This document shows, piece after piece, positions 1 through 9,204 of a stretch of 64,000 bases of DNA. This stretch comes from Oscillospiraceae bacterium (lineage in GTDB: Bacteria; Bacillota; Clostridia; Oscillospirales; Acutalibacteraceae). Numbering within the stretch: the stretch's first letter is position 1; each line of letters begins with the position of its first letter. The notes below the pieces were generated by a model. It worked only from the letters and a program-made list of their open reading frames with translations. It searched no databases and had not been told where the DNA came from. The DNA is taken from positions 124,001 through 188,000 of the forward strand of contig CADBBH010000003.1 in the NCBI GenBank assembly GCA_902792905.1, in the 5' to 3' direction. Made by a program: the position numbers and the translations under genes.

Positions 1-198
1 CCCGTTCTTGTCGGCGGTATGTTTGACCTTACTAAAAAATTCACCGCAACAGGTGAAGTCAATTACTGGTCGCTCTTCTTCTATGCCCCTGTCTGCTTCG
101 CTCTTGCGCTTCTCTGCATGAGCCAGGTCAAGCACGGCGAAACACAGACCATTTCCGATGAAATGATAGATCAGATAAGAGAAGAAAACGAAGACTGA
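1..198 (+). CDS. C-terminus of a multi-pass membrane transporter (partial, MFS-like)
   Basis: Open from the first base to the TGA at 196-198, giving 65 residues of the 3' end of a gene that begins outside the window. The visible part has one hydrophobic segment (NYWSLFFYAPVCFALALLCM) followed by a short charged tail rich in Glu and Asp. This resembles the last transmembrane helix and cytoplasmic tail of a major-facilitator-type permease, for example of the nucleoside/sugar proton symporter kind. The family call rests on this one helix and is tentative. The substrate cannot be inferred. A hairpin follows the stop codon at 228-256. Confidence 0.45.
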   Translation, partial: PVLVGGMFDLTKKFTATGEVNYWSLFFYAPVCFALALLCMSQVKHGETQTISDEMIDQIREENED

Positions 199-227
199 TA
201 CTGAAGACGCATATAAAAAACATAATT

Positions 228-262
228 CCCGCAGGGTGTCACAACGGCTCTGCGGGTTAATT
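228..262. terminator. Bidirectional terminator between the transporter and the XRE-AbrB gene
   Basis: Stem CCCGCAG (228-234) pairs with CTGCGGG (250-256). A T-rich run follows on the plus strand and an A-rich run precedes it, so it can stop transcription from both convergent genes. Confidence 0.65.
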
Positions 263-267
263 ATTTC

Positions 268-687
268 TTATTTTGATTTTCTGATTATTTCCGCCATTTT
301 CAGGAAATCAGAACTTTTCATCAGGGCAATGCCCGAGCCCTCGTCACCGAGCACGATCAGCCTGTCTCCCGGATTGATGGCGAAAACCTTGCGTGCTCTT
401 GCGGGAATTACTATCTGCCCCTTTTCGCCCATTGTGACAATTCCGAATAGATGCTTGCCTTTGGGAGGCGTATCAAGTCCGAAATTGCCCTCGGAGCTGA
501 AGTTCACAAGGTCGTCAAGCGTTACGCCGAAAACTTCGGCAATCAGTCTGCTCTTTTCAAGGTCGGGAACTGTTTCGCCGCTCTCCCATTTCGCGACCGC
601 CTGCCTTGAAACGCCGAGCTTTTCGGCGAGGTCTTCCTGAGTCATTGAGTAACGCTTTCTTAAATTCAGCAGATTATCGGCAAACAT
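268..687 (-). CDS. XRE helix-turn-helix / SpoVT-AbrB fused transcriptional regulator
   Basis: About 139 residues. The first ~60 form an XRE-type helix-turn-helix (MTQEDLAEKLGVSRQAVAKW). The C-terminal half carries a SpoVT-AbrB swapped-hairpin segment (GQIVIPARARKVFAINPGD). Both are DNA-binding folds, so this is very probably a transcription factor, and the AbrB part would also dimerise it. I chose the ATG at 687 because GAGGTG sits 7 bases upstream. An in-frame ATG at 702 has poorer spacing. The gene overlaps the end of the acyltransferase gene upstream, so the two are co-transcribed and possibly translationally coupled. Targets are unknown. Confidence 0.85.
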   Translation of the reverse strand: MFADNLLNLRKRYSMTQEDLAEKLGVSRQAVAKWESGETVPDLEKSRLIAEVFGVTLDDLVNFSSEGNFGLDTPPKGKHLFGIVTMGEKGQIVIPARARKVFAINPGDRLIVLGDEGSGIALMKSSDFLKMAEIIRKSK

Positions 688-1774
688 CGGCAGGCACCTC
701 ATCTTTCTTCTTTTTATTGCTCTTTATTCCGAGAACCGCCCACCTGACAAACGGTATGCGGGAGACGATTTCATTGAGGACGAATCCACCCGCAAAGCCG
801 CAGACAAGGACAATCAGATAAACGGCAATCGCGGGAATTCGGGTATATTTTGTCAGCAGGTATGCGCTTGCCGAGAGCGGCAGATAATGGAATACATAAA
901 GACCGAAACTGCGTTTTTTCATAAAACGTGTGAAACCGTTCTCTTTATTGCCGTATTTATACATAAGCCCGAGCTCCGCGAGGCAGAATACCCAGCCGTA
1001 AGCGATTGCGGGGATTGAATTGAAAACGGGATTCTCCGCGTAGTTGTCGCCGAAATGAAGATAAATATATAATCCCGCGAGTATTACCGAGCCGATGCAG
1101 AGAGGAATCGAGAACCTGCTTATGCGCTCAATCACTTCTTCGTGGGCAAAGACGAAATAACCGATAAAGAACGACATCGCATACAAACCGAATCTGTAGC
1201 AGACGATTACGGGCGTATTCAGCACGAAGCTTGAGCCGTAAATTGGGAGAACAAGCGCGAGGGCGACGAGAATATTCGCTTTTCCCGTCAGTCCATAAAG
1301 CTTCCCTTTTTCATATTTTCTGATAAATGCGAGCACCATCGAGAACAGCCAGAGAGTCTGGATAAACCAGAGAACTCCTATACCCGAAACGGCCATTATC
1401 GGGTAGAGAAACGCCTTCGGCGCTTCGATTTTTTCAAAAGCTCCGCTGAGCTGCATATTGAAATAACCCTGAATCCATTGAAAAACGAAAAGCCCGATTG
1501 TCGAAGGGACGAGCAGTTTTGTCGTTCTCGATCTGACGAATTCCTTTGTCGTGTGCTTTTCAAGATAATATCTCGAGCACATACCCGCAACGATAAAAAG
1601 CAGAATCATCATCCACGGATAGAGGATATACTGGACCGAGTCCTGAAATCTGAAGCGGCTTATCGGGCCGACAACGCCCGCGGACGCCTCGGCGTTGAAC
1701 ATATAAATCACATGAAAAATGACAACCGAGATTATTGTGAATGAGCGGATATTGTCGAGGTAATGTTTTCTCAT
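674..1774 (-). CDS. Acyltransferase family 3 (OafA-type) membrane protein
   Basis: About 366 residues with around ten hydrophobic segments. The N-terminus reads MRKHYLDNIRSFTIISVVIFH, with the conserved LDNIR and the membrane His typical of acyltransferase-3 proteins. Family members move acetyl or other acyl groups across the membrane onto sugars of surface polysaccharide, peptidoglycan or teichoic acid. The substrate here is unknown. The start at 1774 is chosen because AAAGGTG lies just upstream. An ATG 21 bases earlier lacks such a site. The gene is the first of a two-gene unit with the XRE-AbrB regulator and has its own promoter at 1842-1870. Confidence 0.8.
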   Translation of the reverse strand: MRKHYLDNIRSFTIISVVIFHVIYMFNAEASAGVVGPISRFRFQDSVQYILYPWMMILLFIVAGMCSRYYLEKHTTKEFVRSRTTKLLVPSTIGLFVFQWIQGYFNMQLSGAFEKIEAPKAFLYPIMAVSGIGVLWFIQTLWLFSMVLAFIRKYEKGKLYGLTGKANILVALALVLPIYGSSFVLNTPVIVCYRFGLYAMSFFIGYFVFAHEEVIERISRFSIPLCIGSVILAGLYIYLHFGDNYAENPVFNSIPAIAYGWVFCLAELGLMYKYGNKENGFTRFMKKRSFGLYVFHYLPLSASAYLLTKYTRIPAIAVYLIVLVCGFAGGFVLNEIVSRIPFVRWAVLGIKSNKKKKDEVPADVCR

Positions 1775-1841
1775 AAAATCACACCTTTCATACACCTTAC
1801 AAACCGGCGGGCGGTTTCGGTCTGCCCGCTTTTACAGGCAT

Positions 1842-1870
1842 ATTATACCCCTTGCGGCGCTCATTGTCCA
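1842..1870 (-). promoter_or_regulatory. Sigma-A promoter of the acyltransferase/XRE-AbrB unit
   Basis: On the minus strand TGGACA (1865-1870), a 17-base spacer and TATAAT (1842-1847) precede the acyltransferase start. Confidence 0.7.
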
Positions 1871-1916
1871 CCAACTGAAGCAAACATTTTTAACATTTTT
1901 TGTTAATTACAGTTGC

Positions 1917-1948
1917 GAAAACCCCGAAGCATTCCGCTCCGGGGTTAT
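1917..1948 (-). terminator. Terminator of the FGGY kinase gene
   Basis: On the minus strand AACCCCG pairs with CGGGGTT across a GC-rich loop and is followed by TTTT, just downstream of the kinase stop codon. Confidence 0.75.
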
Positions 1949-1967
1949 AATACTTTTTCGGGGATAA

Positions 1968-3548
1968 TCAGCCTTCAACCGCGGCCTTTTCGGCGGCGAG
2001 ACCTTTTTTGTAATTTTCAAGGAACGCCGCGAAGCCCTTTTTATCCTCTTCGTCGGGCTTGACTTCAAAGGATTCCTGTTCGCCGAAAACCTTTTTGTCG
2101 AGGTATTCCTCGAGCGTTTCGTCTTCGGATTTGTTTACCACGTAAGAGGCAAGCACCGCCTGACCCCAGGGGCCGCCCTCTCCCGCCGTCTTCATTACGG
2201 AAACGGGGGCGTTCAGCGCTGCGGCCATAACTGCCTGACCCGCAACGGGAGCCTTGAAATATCCGCCGTGGCCGAGCAGACGGTCGATTTTCACATTCTC
2301 GGCATCGAGGATTTCCTTGCCGATGCTCAGAGTTGCCGCCGCGGAATAAAGCTGGGTGCGCGAGAAATTCGCAAGGTTGAATGTTGAATCGGGGCCTCTG
2401 AAAAACATCGGCTTTCCGCTTTCGAGACCTGTGATAACCTCGCCCGAGAGATAGTTGTAGCCGACGAGGCCTCCGCAGTCTTTGTCGCCTTCAAGCGCTT
2501 TTTCGAACATTTTGTCGAGCACCTTGTAAATCGTGACATCGGCGCCCATCTCTTTGCAGATTTCGGTGAATACTCCTGCCCAGGCATCGATTTCGCCCGA
2601 GCAGTTGTTGCAGTGAACCATCGCCACCGGGCTTCCCGAGGGAGTGGTGACCATATCGATTTCGGGATAGAGTTTCGAGAGAGCTTTCTCAAGCACGACC
2701 ATAAGGAAAATCGAGGTGCCGGCTGAGATATTGCCGGTTCTCTGCGCCACTGAATTCGTCGCGACCATACCGGTTCCTGCGTCGCCTTCGGGCGGGCAGA
2801 GCGGGATTCCCGCCTTGAATTCGCCGCTCGGGTCAAGCAGGAGCGCGCCCTCTTCGGTAAGAGTTCCGGCGTTTTCGCCCGCGACAAGAACTTTCGGGAG
2901 AATTTCCCTTATATCCCAAGGATAATCCGATGTAAGCGCGGTGAATTTATCGAGCATGGCCGCATCGTAATCATTGATATTGCTGTCAATCGGGAACATT
3001 CCGCTCGCTTCGCCGATGCCGACAACTCTCTGACCGGTCAGGCGGAAATGGACGTATGACGCGAGCGTGTAAATTGCCGCAATATCCTTCACGTGCTCCT
3101 CACCGTTGAGCATCGCCTGATAAAGATGCGCGATGCTCCAGCGCTGGGGAATGTTGAAATCAAAGAGAGCGGAGAGTTTTTCGGCCGCCTGCGCAGTAAT
3201 CGTATTTCTCCAGGTACGGAATTCCGCAAGCTGATTTCCGTCTTTATCGAATGCGAGGTAGCCGTGCATCATGCCGCTGATGCCGAGAGCTCCCGCGCTC
3301 GTGAGCTTAACGGAATATTTTGCCTCAACATCCGCCTTCAGCTTCGCGAACGCTGTCTGCAGACCGTTTCTGACCTCGTCGAGAGAGTAGGTCCAGATGC
3401 CGTTTTTATAGCTGTTTTCCCAGTCAAAAGAGCCTGAGGCGAGCGGATTCGCTTTATCGTCAATCAGCACCGCCTTTATTCTCGTCGAGCCGAATTCGAT
3501 GCCTATGCTTGTCTGCCGGGAATTGATGATATTTACTGTGTCGGACAT
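1968..3548 (-). CDS. FGGY-family carbohydrate kinase
   Basis: 526 residues, the usual size for a xylulokinase, ribulokinase or related FGGY kinase. The N-terminal phosphate loop [15 protein letters not shown] (~16-30) and the second ATPase-lobe motif [13 protein letters not shown] (~270-282) are both present, as is the late glycine motif [20 protein letters not shown]. It should phosphorylate a pentulose or similar keto-sugar with ATP in the cytoplasm. The exact sugar is not readable and no isomerase lies beside it, so I leave the symbol blank. It is a single-gene unit with its own near-consensus promoter and terminator, divergent from glyA. The ribosome site GGGAGG lies 7 bases before the ATG. 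Confidence 0.85.
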   Translation of the reverse strand: MSDTVNIINSRQTSIGIEFGSTRIKAVLIDDKANPLASGSFDWENSYKNGIWTYSLDEVRNGLQTAFAKLKADVEAKYSVKLTSAGALGISGMMHGYLAFDKDGNQLAEFRTWRNTITAQAAEKLSALFDFNIPQRWSIAHLYQAMLNGEEHVKDIAAIYTLASYVHFRLTGQRVVGIGEASGMFPIDSNINDYDAAMLDKFTALTSDYPWDIREILPKVLVAGENAGTLTEEGALLLDPSGEFKAGIPLCPPEGDAGTGMVATNSVAQRTGNISAGTSIFLMVVLEKALSKLYPEIDMVTTPSGSPVAMVHCNNCSGEIDAWAGVFTEICKEMGADVTIYKVLDKMFEKALEGDKDCGGLVGYNYLSGEVITGLESGKPMFFRGPDSTFNLANFSRTQLYSAAATLSIGKEILDAENVKIDRLLGHGGYFKAPVAGQAVMAAALNAPVSVMKTAGEGGPWGQAVLASYVVNKSEDETLEEYLDKKVFGEQESFEVKPDEEDKKGFAAFLENYKKGLAAEKAAVEG

Positions 3549-3577
3549 AATACTGCCTCCCGAAATTTATTATAGTC

Positions 3578-3606
3578 ATTATATAACAATATCAAATTGC
3601 AGTCAA
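3578..3606 (-). promoter_or_regulatory. Sigma-A promoter of the FGGY kinase gene
   Basis: Minus strand TTGACT (3601-3606), 17-base spacer, TATAAT (3578-3583). It stands back to back with the glyA promoter. Confidence 0.85.
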
Positions 3607-3628
3607 GAAACATTGTTGACATTATCGG

Positions 3629-3657
3629 TTGACAGAAGGCGGCGTAAATGGTATATT
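3629..3657 (+). promoter_or_regulatory. Sigma-A promoter of glyA
   Basis: TTGACA (3629-3634), 17-base spacer, TATATT (3652-3657). This excludes an in-frame ATG at 3648 as the translation start, because it would lie inside the promoter. Confidence 0.85.
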
Positions 3658-3689
3658 TTATAATGATATTTATATGGAAGGTGATTAAA

Positions 3690-4940
3690 ATGTATTCCGA
3701 TATTATGGATTCAATCGGCTTTGTCGCGAAGTATGATCCCGAAGTGGCCGACGGAATGAACGAAGAACTCAAAAGGCAGAGAAGAAACCTTGAGCTCATA
3801 GCCAGTGAAAATATTGTTTCCCCCGCGGTTATGGCGGCTATGGGAAGCATTCTTACGAATAAATACGCCGAGGGTTACCCCGGCAAGAGATACTACGGCG
3901 GTTGCGAATATGTCGATGTTGTCGAGAGCATCGCAATCGAGAGAGCGAAGAAGCTTTTCGACGCGGAGGCGGCAAACGTTCAGCCCCACTCGGGCGCTCA
4001 GGCGAATATGGCGGCCTATGCGGCCATCCTTGAGCCGGGCGATACTGTTCTCGGCATGTCTCTCGCCCACGGCGGTCATCTGACTCACGGCTCGCCCGTC
4101 AACGCGAGCGGAAAGCTCTATAAATTCATCGCCTACGGCGTCAATGACGACGGCTTCATCGATTACGATGAGCTTGAAAAAATAGCGAAGGAGAATAATC
4201 CGAAGCTCATCGTCGCGGGTGCATCGGCTTATCCGAGAATCATTGATTTTGAGAGAATTTCGGCTATTGCAAAAGCTGTCGGTGCGTATTTTATGGTTGA
4301 TATGGCTCATATTGCGGGACTCGTTGCTGCAGGACTTCATCCCTCACCCGTTCCCTATGCCGATATAGTCACAACCACCACTCATAAAACCCTCAGAGGT
4401 CCGCGCGGCGGTCTGATTCTCTGCAAAGAGGAGCTTGCCGCGGCCATCAACAAGGCCATTTTCCCCGGCAATCAGGGCGGTCCTCTTGAGCATATAATCG
4501 CGGCGAAGGCTGTCTGCTTCGGCGAGGCGCTCAAGCCCGAATTCAAGGAATACGCTCAGAGAATCATCGATAACTGTAAGGCGCTTGCCGACGGTCTTAC
4601 AAAAAGAGGAATCAACCTCGTCAGCGGCGGCACTGACAATCATCTGATCCTCGTTGACCTGAGAAACACCGAAGTAACCGGCAAGGAGCTTGAGCACAGA
4701 CTCGATTCCGTCTGCATCACCGCGAACAAAAACGCCGTTCCCAATGACCCGCAGAAGCCGTTTGTTACAAGCGGCGTGCGTCTCGGTACAGCGGCGGTAA
4801 CAACCCGCGGCCTTCAGACTGCCGATATGGATAAAATTGCTGAATACATTGCTCTCTGTGTCACCGATTATGAGGCGAATAAGGACCGCATCCGCGAGGA
4901 AGTCAACGCCCTTTGCGCCAAATATCCGCTGTATGAATAA
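3690..4940 (+). CDS. glyA: Serine hydroxymethyltransferase
   Basis: 416 residues, full length for the family. It interconverts serine plus tetrahydrofolate with glycine plus 5,10-methylene-tetrahydrofolate, using PLP in the cytoplasm. Signatures include [13 protein letters not shown] near the N-terminus, [30 protein letters not shown], and [14 protein letters not shown] with the PLP-binding lysine at about residue 233. The start at 3690 follows GGAAGGTG at a good distance and lies downstream of the promoter. The gene is monocistronic and followed by a hairpin at 4947-4972. There is no glycine riboswitch in the short leader. Confidence 0.97.
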   Translation: MYSDIMDSIGFVAKYDPEVADGMNEELKRQRRNLELIASENIVSPAVMAAMGSILTNKYAEGYPGKRYYGGCEYVDVVESIAIERAKKLFDAEAANVQPHSGAQANMAAYAAILEPGDTVLGMSLAHGGHLTHGSPVNASGKLYKFIAYGVNDDGFIDYDELEKIAKENNPKLIVAGASAYPRIIDFERISAIAKAVGAYFMVDMAHIAGLVAAGLHPSPVPYADIVTTTTHKTLRGPRGGLILCKEELAAAINKAIFPGNQGGPLEHIIAAKAVCFGEALKPEFKEYAQRIIDNCKALADGLTKRGINLVSGGTDNHLILVDLRNTEVTGKELEHRLDSVCITANKNAVPNDPQKPFVTSGVRLGTAAVTTRGLQTADMDKIAEYIALCVTDYEANKDRIREEVNALCAKYPLYE

Positions 4941-4946
4941 TAAATC

Positions 4947-4975
4947 TTCCCCCTGTCATCCGGCAGGGGGAAATT
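4947..4975 (+). terminator. Terminator of glyA
   Basis: TTCCCCCTG pairs with CAGGGGGAA around a short loop. The following U tract is short. Confidence 0.6.
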
Positions 4976-5006
4976 ATTCAGCAAACGGCGCCGCATATAA
5001 AAGATA

Positions 5007-5035
5007 TTGACTTTTTCTTTATTATTTGTTATATT
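5007..5035 (+). promoter_or_regulatory. Sigma-A promoter of the first secreted paralogue
   Basis: TTGACT (5007-5012), 17-base spacer, TATATT (5030-5035), about 90 bases before the start codon. Confidence 0.75.
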
Positions 5036-5122
5036 TAATTCCCCATTATGAATATATATACAGATTTTGAAAAACCAAATAAGCGGAACGCTTAAAATAT
5101 AAATAAAACGGAGGATGGAAAA

Positions 5123-6070
5123 ATGAAACAAGTCAAGAGACTTCTTTCACTCGTAATTGCTCTCACAATGGCATTCGGCATCTTTGCTTTTACTGCTCAG
5201 GCCAAGAGCAAAGCCGCGCCCCTCTCGCTCGATGTAGAGGTCAGCAGCTTTGACAGCGGCTATACCGGCCTTGTTACCGTGGCGGTAACCGTAAAGAACA
5301 CCTCGTCCAAGGATGTCAAAAACATCGTAGTCACTTCCTGCGGCTCAACCGGTCTTTGCATGTATAGGCCGATTGATAAAAATGTTGTGATTACAAATCC
5401 CGGTTCAAAGCCGGTTTCTAAAAAGAACGCAATGGCGGCCTGCCTGAAACCCGGCGGAACAATGAAATACGTTTACTGCGTGCTTCTCGGCTACCAGTAT
5501 GCAAAGAACAAAGTCCCCGAGGCAACCCGTGTTATTATGCTGGAACAGCATAAGCTTCTCAAGACCAAGAATTTCCGACCCCTTTCAATCAAGGCAAATT
5601 ATGTTGAAAGCAAGGGAAACCTCACGTTCGGCAGCATCAAGACCACCCTTGATGTAAAGGCATATTATAATGTTAAGGCCGCTGCCTATGAAAAGATTGC
5701 AGGCGGCTCAAGCGTGGTTCAGAATAAGGCAGTAAAAACCAACGGTAATTATGATACGTCTGCCTCTTCAAGTTCGACAAGAAACACGTCATCTGCATTA
5801 TCGAGTGTAGCTGCGATTGTTAATAGCGTTGCAAAGAACACGACAACGAGATCGGCATCGTCAACAGCTACCTCGTATGATAAAGAAAACGCAAGAAAGA
5901 CAGCTACCGAGTTTATTTACAATAAAAATACAGGTGTGTTTCACACAACAGATTGTTCGCAGTTAGAAAAAATGGATGAGAATAATAAAAAAACGTATTC
6001 AAATACATCTTATGATGAAATGAAAAATGTAAATCACTTTAAGCCTTGTAGCTATTGTCTTGGAGAATAA
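5123..6070 (+). CDS. Secreted protein with C-terminal His-Cys3 putative zinc motif (paralogue A)
   Basis: 315 residues. A classical signal peptide (MKQVKRLLSLVIALTMAFGI, cleavage near AQA-KS) is followed by a beta-rich region to about residue 190, a Ser/Thr-rich linker (~200-250), and a C-terminal motif with H274, C278, C309 and C312 (FHTTDC ... PCSYC). That motif resembles the small metal-binding tail seen on many secreted Firmicutes proteins and ComEC-type C-termini. I recognise no enzyme. The next gene, facing it tail to tail, is a clear paralogue. The ribosome site is GGAGG. The product is probably exported and soluble, since no anchor or LPXTG-type signal is visible. Confidence 0.75.
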   Translation: MKQVKRLLSLVIALTMAFGIFAFTAQAKSKAAPLSLDVEVSSFDSGYTGLVTVAVTVKNTSSKDVKNIVVTSCGSTGLCMYRPIDKNVVITNPGSKPVSKKNAMAACLKPGGTMKYVYCVLLGYQYAKNKVPEATRVIMLEQHKLLKTKNFRPLSIKANYVESKGNLTFGSIKTTLDVKAYYNVKAAAYEKIAGGSSVVQNKAVKTNGNYDTSASSSSTRNTSSALSSVAAIVNSVAKNTTTRSASSTATSYDKENARKTATEFIYNKNTGVFHTTDCSQLEKMDENNKKTYSNTSYDEMKNVNHFKPCSYCLGE

Positions 6071-6088
6071 ATAATAAAGCATAAACAT

Positions 6089-6116
6089 CCCCCTCCCGAA
6101 CGGGAGGGGGAATTCT
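6089..6116. terminator. Shared terminator between the two secreted paralogues
   Basis: CCCCCTCCCG pairs with CGGGAGGGGG (6089-6110), with A/T-rich flanks on both sides, so it serves both convergent genes. Confidence 0.75.
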
Positions 6117-6131
6117 TATTATATAATCATT

Positions 6132-7100
6132 TTATCCTGCGCAGAATTCGCAAAGTGTATAGCCGGCGCTTTCAAGTTTGTTGGCGGTTGTTTCTCTGCT
6201 GACTTTGTTGGTTGAGGGCCAGTGGCCGCAGTTTCTGGAGTGATAAACCTTCGTTTCGGTGTTGAGAACATAAGTTCTTACCGTGTCCTTATCCGGGCCC
6301 GATGACGACGGAGAGGTTTTTGAAGAAGAATCGGCTGTATCCGCAGTTTTCTTTACTGTGCTTGAGGCGGACGAACGGGACGAAGCCGAAGCGGATGATG
6401 AATCCGAAGCCGAAGCGGCAGATGCCTGAGCTGACTCTGCCTGCGAGGTGCGAACGGCAGCCGCGTCATAGTTTCCTCTTGTTCTGACAGCCGGATTCTG
6501 GGCGACGCTCGACCCGCCTGCAATGCTGTCATAAACCGAGTTGCCTACATTGTAATATGCCTTGACATCGAGACAGGTATTTATATCGCCGAATCGGAGG
6601 GTTCCGGAGCTCTCAAGATAGTTTGCCTTGATTGAGAGCTCTCTGAAATTCTTGGTTCCGAGATGTCTGTGCTGCGCGAGCATTATGTTGCGTGTAGCTT
6701 CGGGAACCAGGCGCTTCGCATACTGATAGCCGAGAAGCACGCAGTAAACATATTTCATTGTTCCGCCGGGTTTAAGGCAGGTGGTCAGCGCATCTTTCTT
6801 GGCAAGCGGCATTGAGTAGCCGGGATTGGTGATTACCACATTGTAATCAATAGGCCTGTACATGCAGAGTCCTTCCGAGCCGCAGGAAGTGACCACGATA
6901 TTTTTCACATCTTTGCCCGAAATATTCTTTACGGTAACCGCCACGGTGACGATGCCCGAATATCCGCTGTCGAAGCTGCTTACCTCAACGTTGAGAGAGA
7001 GGGGAGCGGCCTTGCTTTTTGCCTGTGCGGAAAAGCCAAAGAGTCCGAAAGTCATAGTGAGCGCAATAACGAGCGAAAGAAGTCGTCTGACCGGTTTCAT
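6132..7100 (-). CDS. Secreted protein with C-terminal His-Cys3 putative zinc motif (paralogue B)
   Basis: 322 residues. Its signal peptide and first ~190 residues closely match the neighbouring gene at 5123, with the same LSLVIALTM core and the same SKAAPLSL start of the mature protein. The low-complexity linker is Ser/Ala-rich and longer. The C-terminal motif keeps H287, C291, C317 and C320 (VYHSRNC ... LCEFC). The true start is at 7100, where GGAGG precedes ATGAAACC. An upstream in-frame ATG would add 22 residues that hide the signal peptide. It is probably transcribed with the membrane-anchored gene upstream (44-base gap). Function unknown. Confidence 0.75.
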   Translation of the reverse strand: MKPVRRLLSLVIALTMTFGLFGFSAQAKSKAAPLSLNVEVSSFDSGYSGIVTVAVTVKNISGKDVKNIVVTSCGSEGLCMYRPIDYNVVITNPGYSMPLAKKDALTTCLKPGGTMKYVYCVLLGYQYAKRLVPEATRNIMLAQHRHLGTKNFRELSIKANYLESSGTLRFGDINTCLDVKAYYNVGNSVYDSIAGGSSVAQNPAVRTRGNYDAAAVRTSQAESAQASAASASDSSSASASSRSSASSTVKKTADTADSSSKTSPSSSGPDKDTVRTYVLNTETKVYHSRNCGHWPSTNKVSRETTANKLESAGYTLCEFCAG

Positions 7101-7144
7101 TTTTCCATCCTCCTGTAAACTGTATATTAATACGATTGATTTGT

Positions 7145-7681
7145 TTATTCTGTTTCGCCGAGCCACGCCGAGGCGTATTTTGCCGTTATTCTGGCGTGCG
7201 CCGAGGTCATATAATCAACCTCTTCATCAGTAAGTTCTTCACTGCTTTCATATTCCGCCGCCTTTTTGACATAGTTGTTATAACGGTCGTTCAGCGACTG
7301 ATAATCGGGATTGGTTTTATCATTCAATGCCGTTGCGTACTTGCCGATAAAGCTCTCATAGTCATCCCAGAATTTCTTGAATTCCGGTGAAATGCCGCCG
7401 TGCTTAAGTGTTCCCGTTTCGCTTTCTTCCGCAATTTCATCTTCGGCGGTCTCTTCGCTCTCGCTTACGGTTTCGCTGCGGGTACTCTTCGCAGCGGATT
7501 TTTCCGGCTTTGAAGTCGAAGAAACATCCGTAAAATACGTTTCGGTTACGGTTGAAGAAACATCGGCAGAAGGCGTATCGTTACCATCGATTGTTTTTGA
7601 GTAATATATCGCCGCGCCTGCAATCAGACCGACGCCGAGAACGGCAAGTACGGCAATGACAATAAAACTTTTATTCTTCAT
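7145..7681 (-). CDS. Membrane-anchored extracellular protein of unknown function
   Basis: 178 residues. One N-terminal transmembrane segment (FIVIAVLAVLGVGLIAGAAI) is followed by a Ser/Thr/Glu-rich linker and a C-terminal helical domain (~95-178: EFKKFWDDYESFIGKYATAL and onward). The helical part resembles short domains found on membrane-anchored or lipoprotein-like products of gut Clostridia. The linker and exposed domain suggest an envelope role. It has a strong promoter just upstream and is likely co-transcribed with paralogue B. The ribosome site is weak (AAGGA at a long spacing). Confidence 0.65.
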   Translation of the reverse strand: MKNKSFIVIAVLAVLGVGLIAGAAIYYSKTIDGNDTPSADVSSTVTETYFTDVSSTSKPEKSAAKSTRSETVSESEETAEDEIAEESETGTLKHGGISPEFKKFWDDYESFIGKYATALNDKTNPDYQSLNDRYNNYVKKAAEYESSEELTDEEVDYMTSAHARITAKYASAWLGETE

Positions 7682-7712
7682 ATATTGTTATATTCCTTAC
7701 TGACGGAAACCG

Positions 7713-7741
7713 AATATATCACCATTCGGAATGATTGTCAA
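7713..7741 (-). promoter_or_regulatory. Sigma-A promoter of the membrane-anchored protein gene
   Basis: Minus strand TTGACA (7736-7741), 17-base spacer, TATATT (7713-7718). The -35 box overlaps the stop codon of the MurD-like gene. Confidence 0.8.
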
Positions 7742-9066
7742 CTGTCTATCTCGGGCGGCTTTTCGGCGGGAGTCCATTCCCTGACGAGTTTCTTGAAGTG
7801 TTTGCCCTTGTGTTCATAGTCTTTATAGACATTGTAACTCGAGGCGGCGGGGCTCATCAGGCAGGATTTGCCTTTTTCTGTCACGGCGAAGGCCATGCTG
7901 ACCGCCCCTTCCATATCCTCGGCGAGAATGATATTGCCGTTATAGCCCCTGTTCGCGAGGTTTGTGCAGATCTGTCTGCCTGTGTCGGGCAGGCCGATGA
8001 GATTCGTGATTTTCTTTTTGAAGAGATAATTCTCAAAGTCGTCAAACGAAACGCCTACCGACATTCCGCCGAAAATCAGCGTATCCACATCGCCGAGTCC
8101 GTCAACAGCGGCTATTGTCGCCTGTGGGATTGTGGCATCGGCGTCATTATAGAACTTCACGCCGAAATATTCGCCGACCGGCTCGAGGCGATGCTCAATC
8201 CCTTTGAATTCGAGGATTGCGGCGGATATATCCTCATCGCTTATGCCGAGGCGTCTCGCGGCAGCTGCGGCGAGAAACGCGTTGTGTATGCTGTGGTTGC
8301 CGATTAGGCAGGGATTCTGCTCGACCGCCTCGTAAATCCTCTCATATCCGCTGATATCGGATGAAATCTTGATAACGGTTGACGGAATCTGTGAAAAATT
8401 GCAGTATCCGTCATAGCTCTGTGAGGCGTTGCAGATAAAGAAATCTCCGGCATTCTGGTGCCTGACTATATTGAGCTTGGCATTAACATAACCCGTGAAG
8501 CCGTTATGATGCTCAATATGCTCCTGGTAAATGTTCGTTATAAGCGCGATGTTGGGGGACGCGGTCGTGAACTCAAGCTGGCGCGAAGACATTTCGACTA
8601 TCGCTATTTCGGGCTCCTTATCCTCGAGCACATCGAGCGCGGGAAGCAGAACGTTGCCGACGAGCGCGGCATTCCTGCCCGCTTTCACCGCCATTTCATA
8701 TAGAAGAGTCGCGACTGTGGTCTTGCCCTTCGTTCCTGTCACACCGACACACAGACAGTCGGAGAATTTGAGGAAAAGATCGGTCTGGCAGGTGAGGATG
8801 GTTTCGTCGTTCACTATATAGTCCGAAAGCGAGATGCCGGGTGTCTTTATGACGACATCGTATTCGTTGATGCATTTTGTATAATCCTTGCCGGAATAGA
8901 GCACGGCGTGGGAATCGTCGAGCTCAATCTCCTTGATATCGCTGATTCCTATCTCTTTTTCGGGCAGATGCCGCCTGATTATGTCATAGGTCGACCTGCC
9001 CTCTCTGCCGAAGCCGAGAATGAGCACCTTATGATTATTAATAAAATCAATGAAATCTCTGAACAT
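7738..9066 (-). CDS. murD: MurD-type Mur ligase (UDP-MurNAc-L-Ala:D-Glu ligase)
   Basis: About 442 residues. Three Mur-ligase domains can be followed: an N-terminal nucleotide-sugar domain starting VLILGFGREGRSTYDII, the ATPase domain with the P-loop VGVTGTKGKTTVATLLY (~residues 109-125), and a C-terminal domain with the HRLEPVGEYFGVKFYNDADAT motif. The reaction is ATP-dependent addition of D-glutamate to UDP-MurNAc-L-alanine in cytoplasmic peptidoglycan synthesis. It stands alone, away from any mur/fts cluster, so it could be a second copy. The start at 9066 is preferred because GGAGAG lies 7 bases upstream. Confidence 0.8.
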   Translation of the reverse strand: MFRDFIDFINNHKVLILGFGREGRSTYDIIRRHLPEKEIGISDIKEIELDDSHAVLYSGKDYTKCINEYDVVIKTPGISLSDYIVNDETILTCQTDLFLKFSDCLCVGVTGTKGKTTVATLLYEMAVKAGRNAALVGNVLLPALDVLEDKEPEIAIVEMSSRQLEFTTASPNIALITNIYQEHIEHHNGFTGYVNAKLNIVRHQNAGDFFICNASQSYDGYCNFSQIPSTVIKISSDISGYERIYEAVEQNPCLIGNHSIHNAFLAAAAARRLGISDEDISAAILEFKGIEHRLEPVGEYFGVKFYNDADATIPQATIAAVDGLGDVDTLIFGGMSVGVSFDDFENYLFKKKITNLIGLPDTGRQICTNLANRGYNGNIILAEDMEGAVSMAFAVTEKGKSCLMSPAASSYNVYKDYEHKGKHFKKLVREWTPAEKPPEIDS

Positions 9067-9157
9067 AAGAACTCTCCGCATTCAAAAATTGAAATAAATG
9101 CCGTACATTTTATTTTAATATATTGAAATATAAAAGTCAAGCGCGTCAGAAGAGTAT

Positions 9158-9185
9158 AAAAAATACCCGCAGCCGTAGCTGCGGG
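9158..9185 (-). terminator. Terminator of the 76-residue small gene
   Basis: Minus strand CCCGCAGC pairs with GCTGCGGG and is followed by a T-rich run (TATTTTTTAT). Confidence 0.85.
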
Positions 9186-9204
9186 GTTCGGGATTTTGCC
9201 TTGA

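Noticed and set aside
3648-3689. Longer N-terminus of glyA from the ATG at 3648
   Set aside because: That ATG lies inside the -35/-10 spacer of the gene's own promoter.
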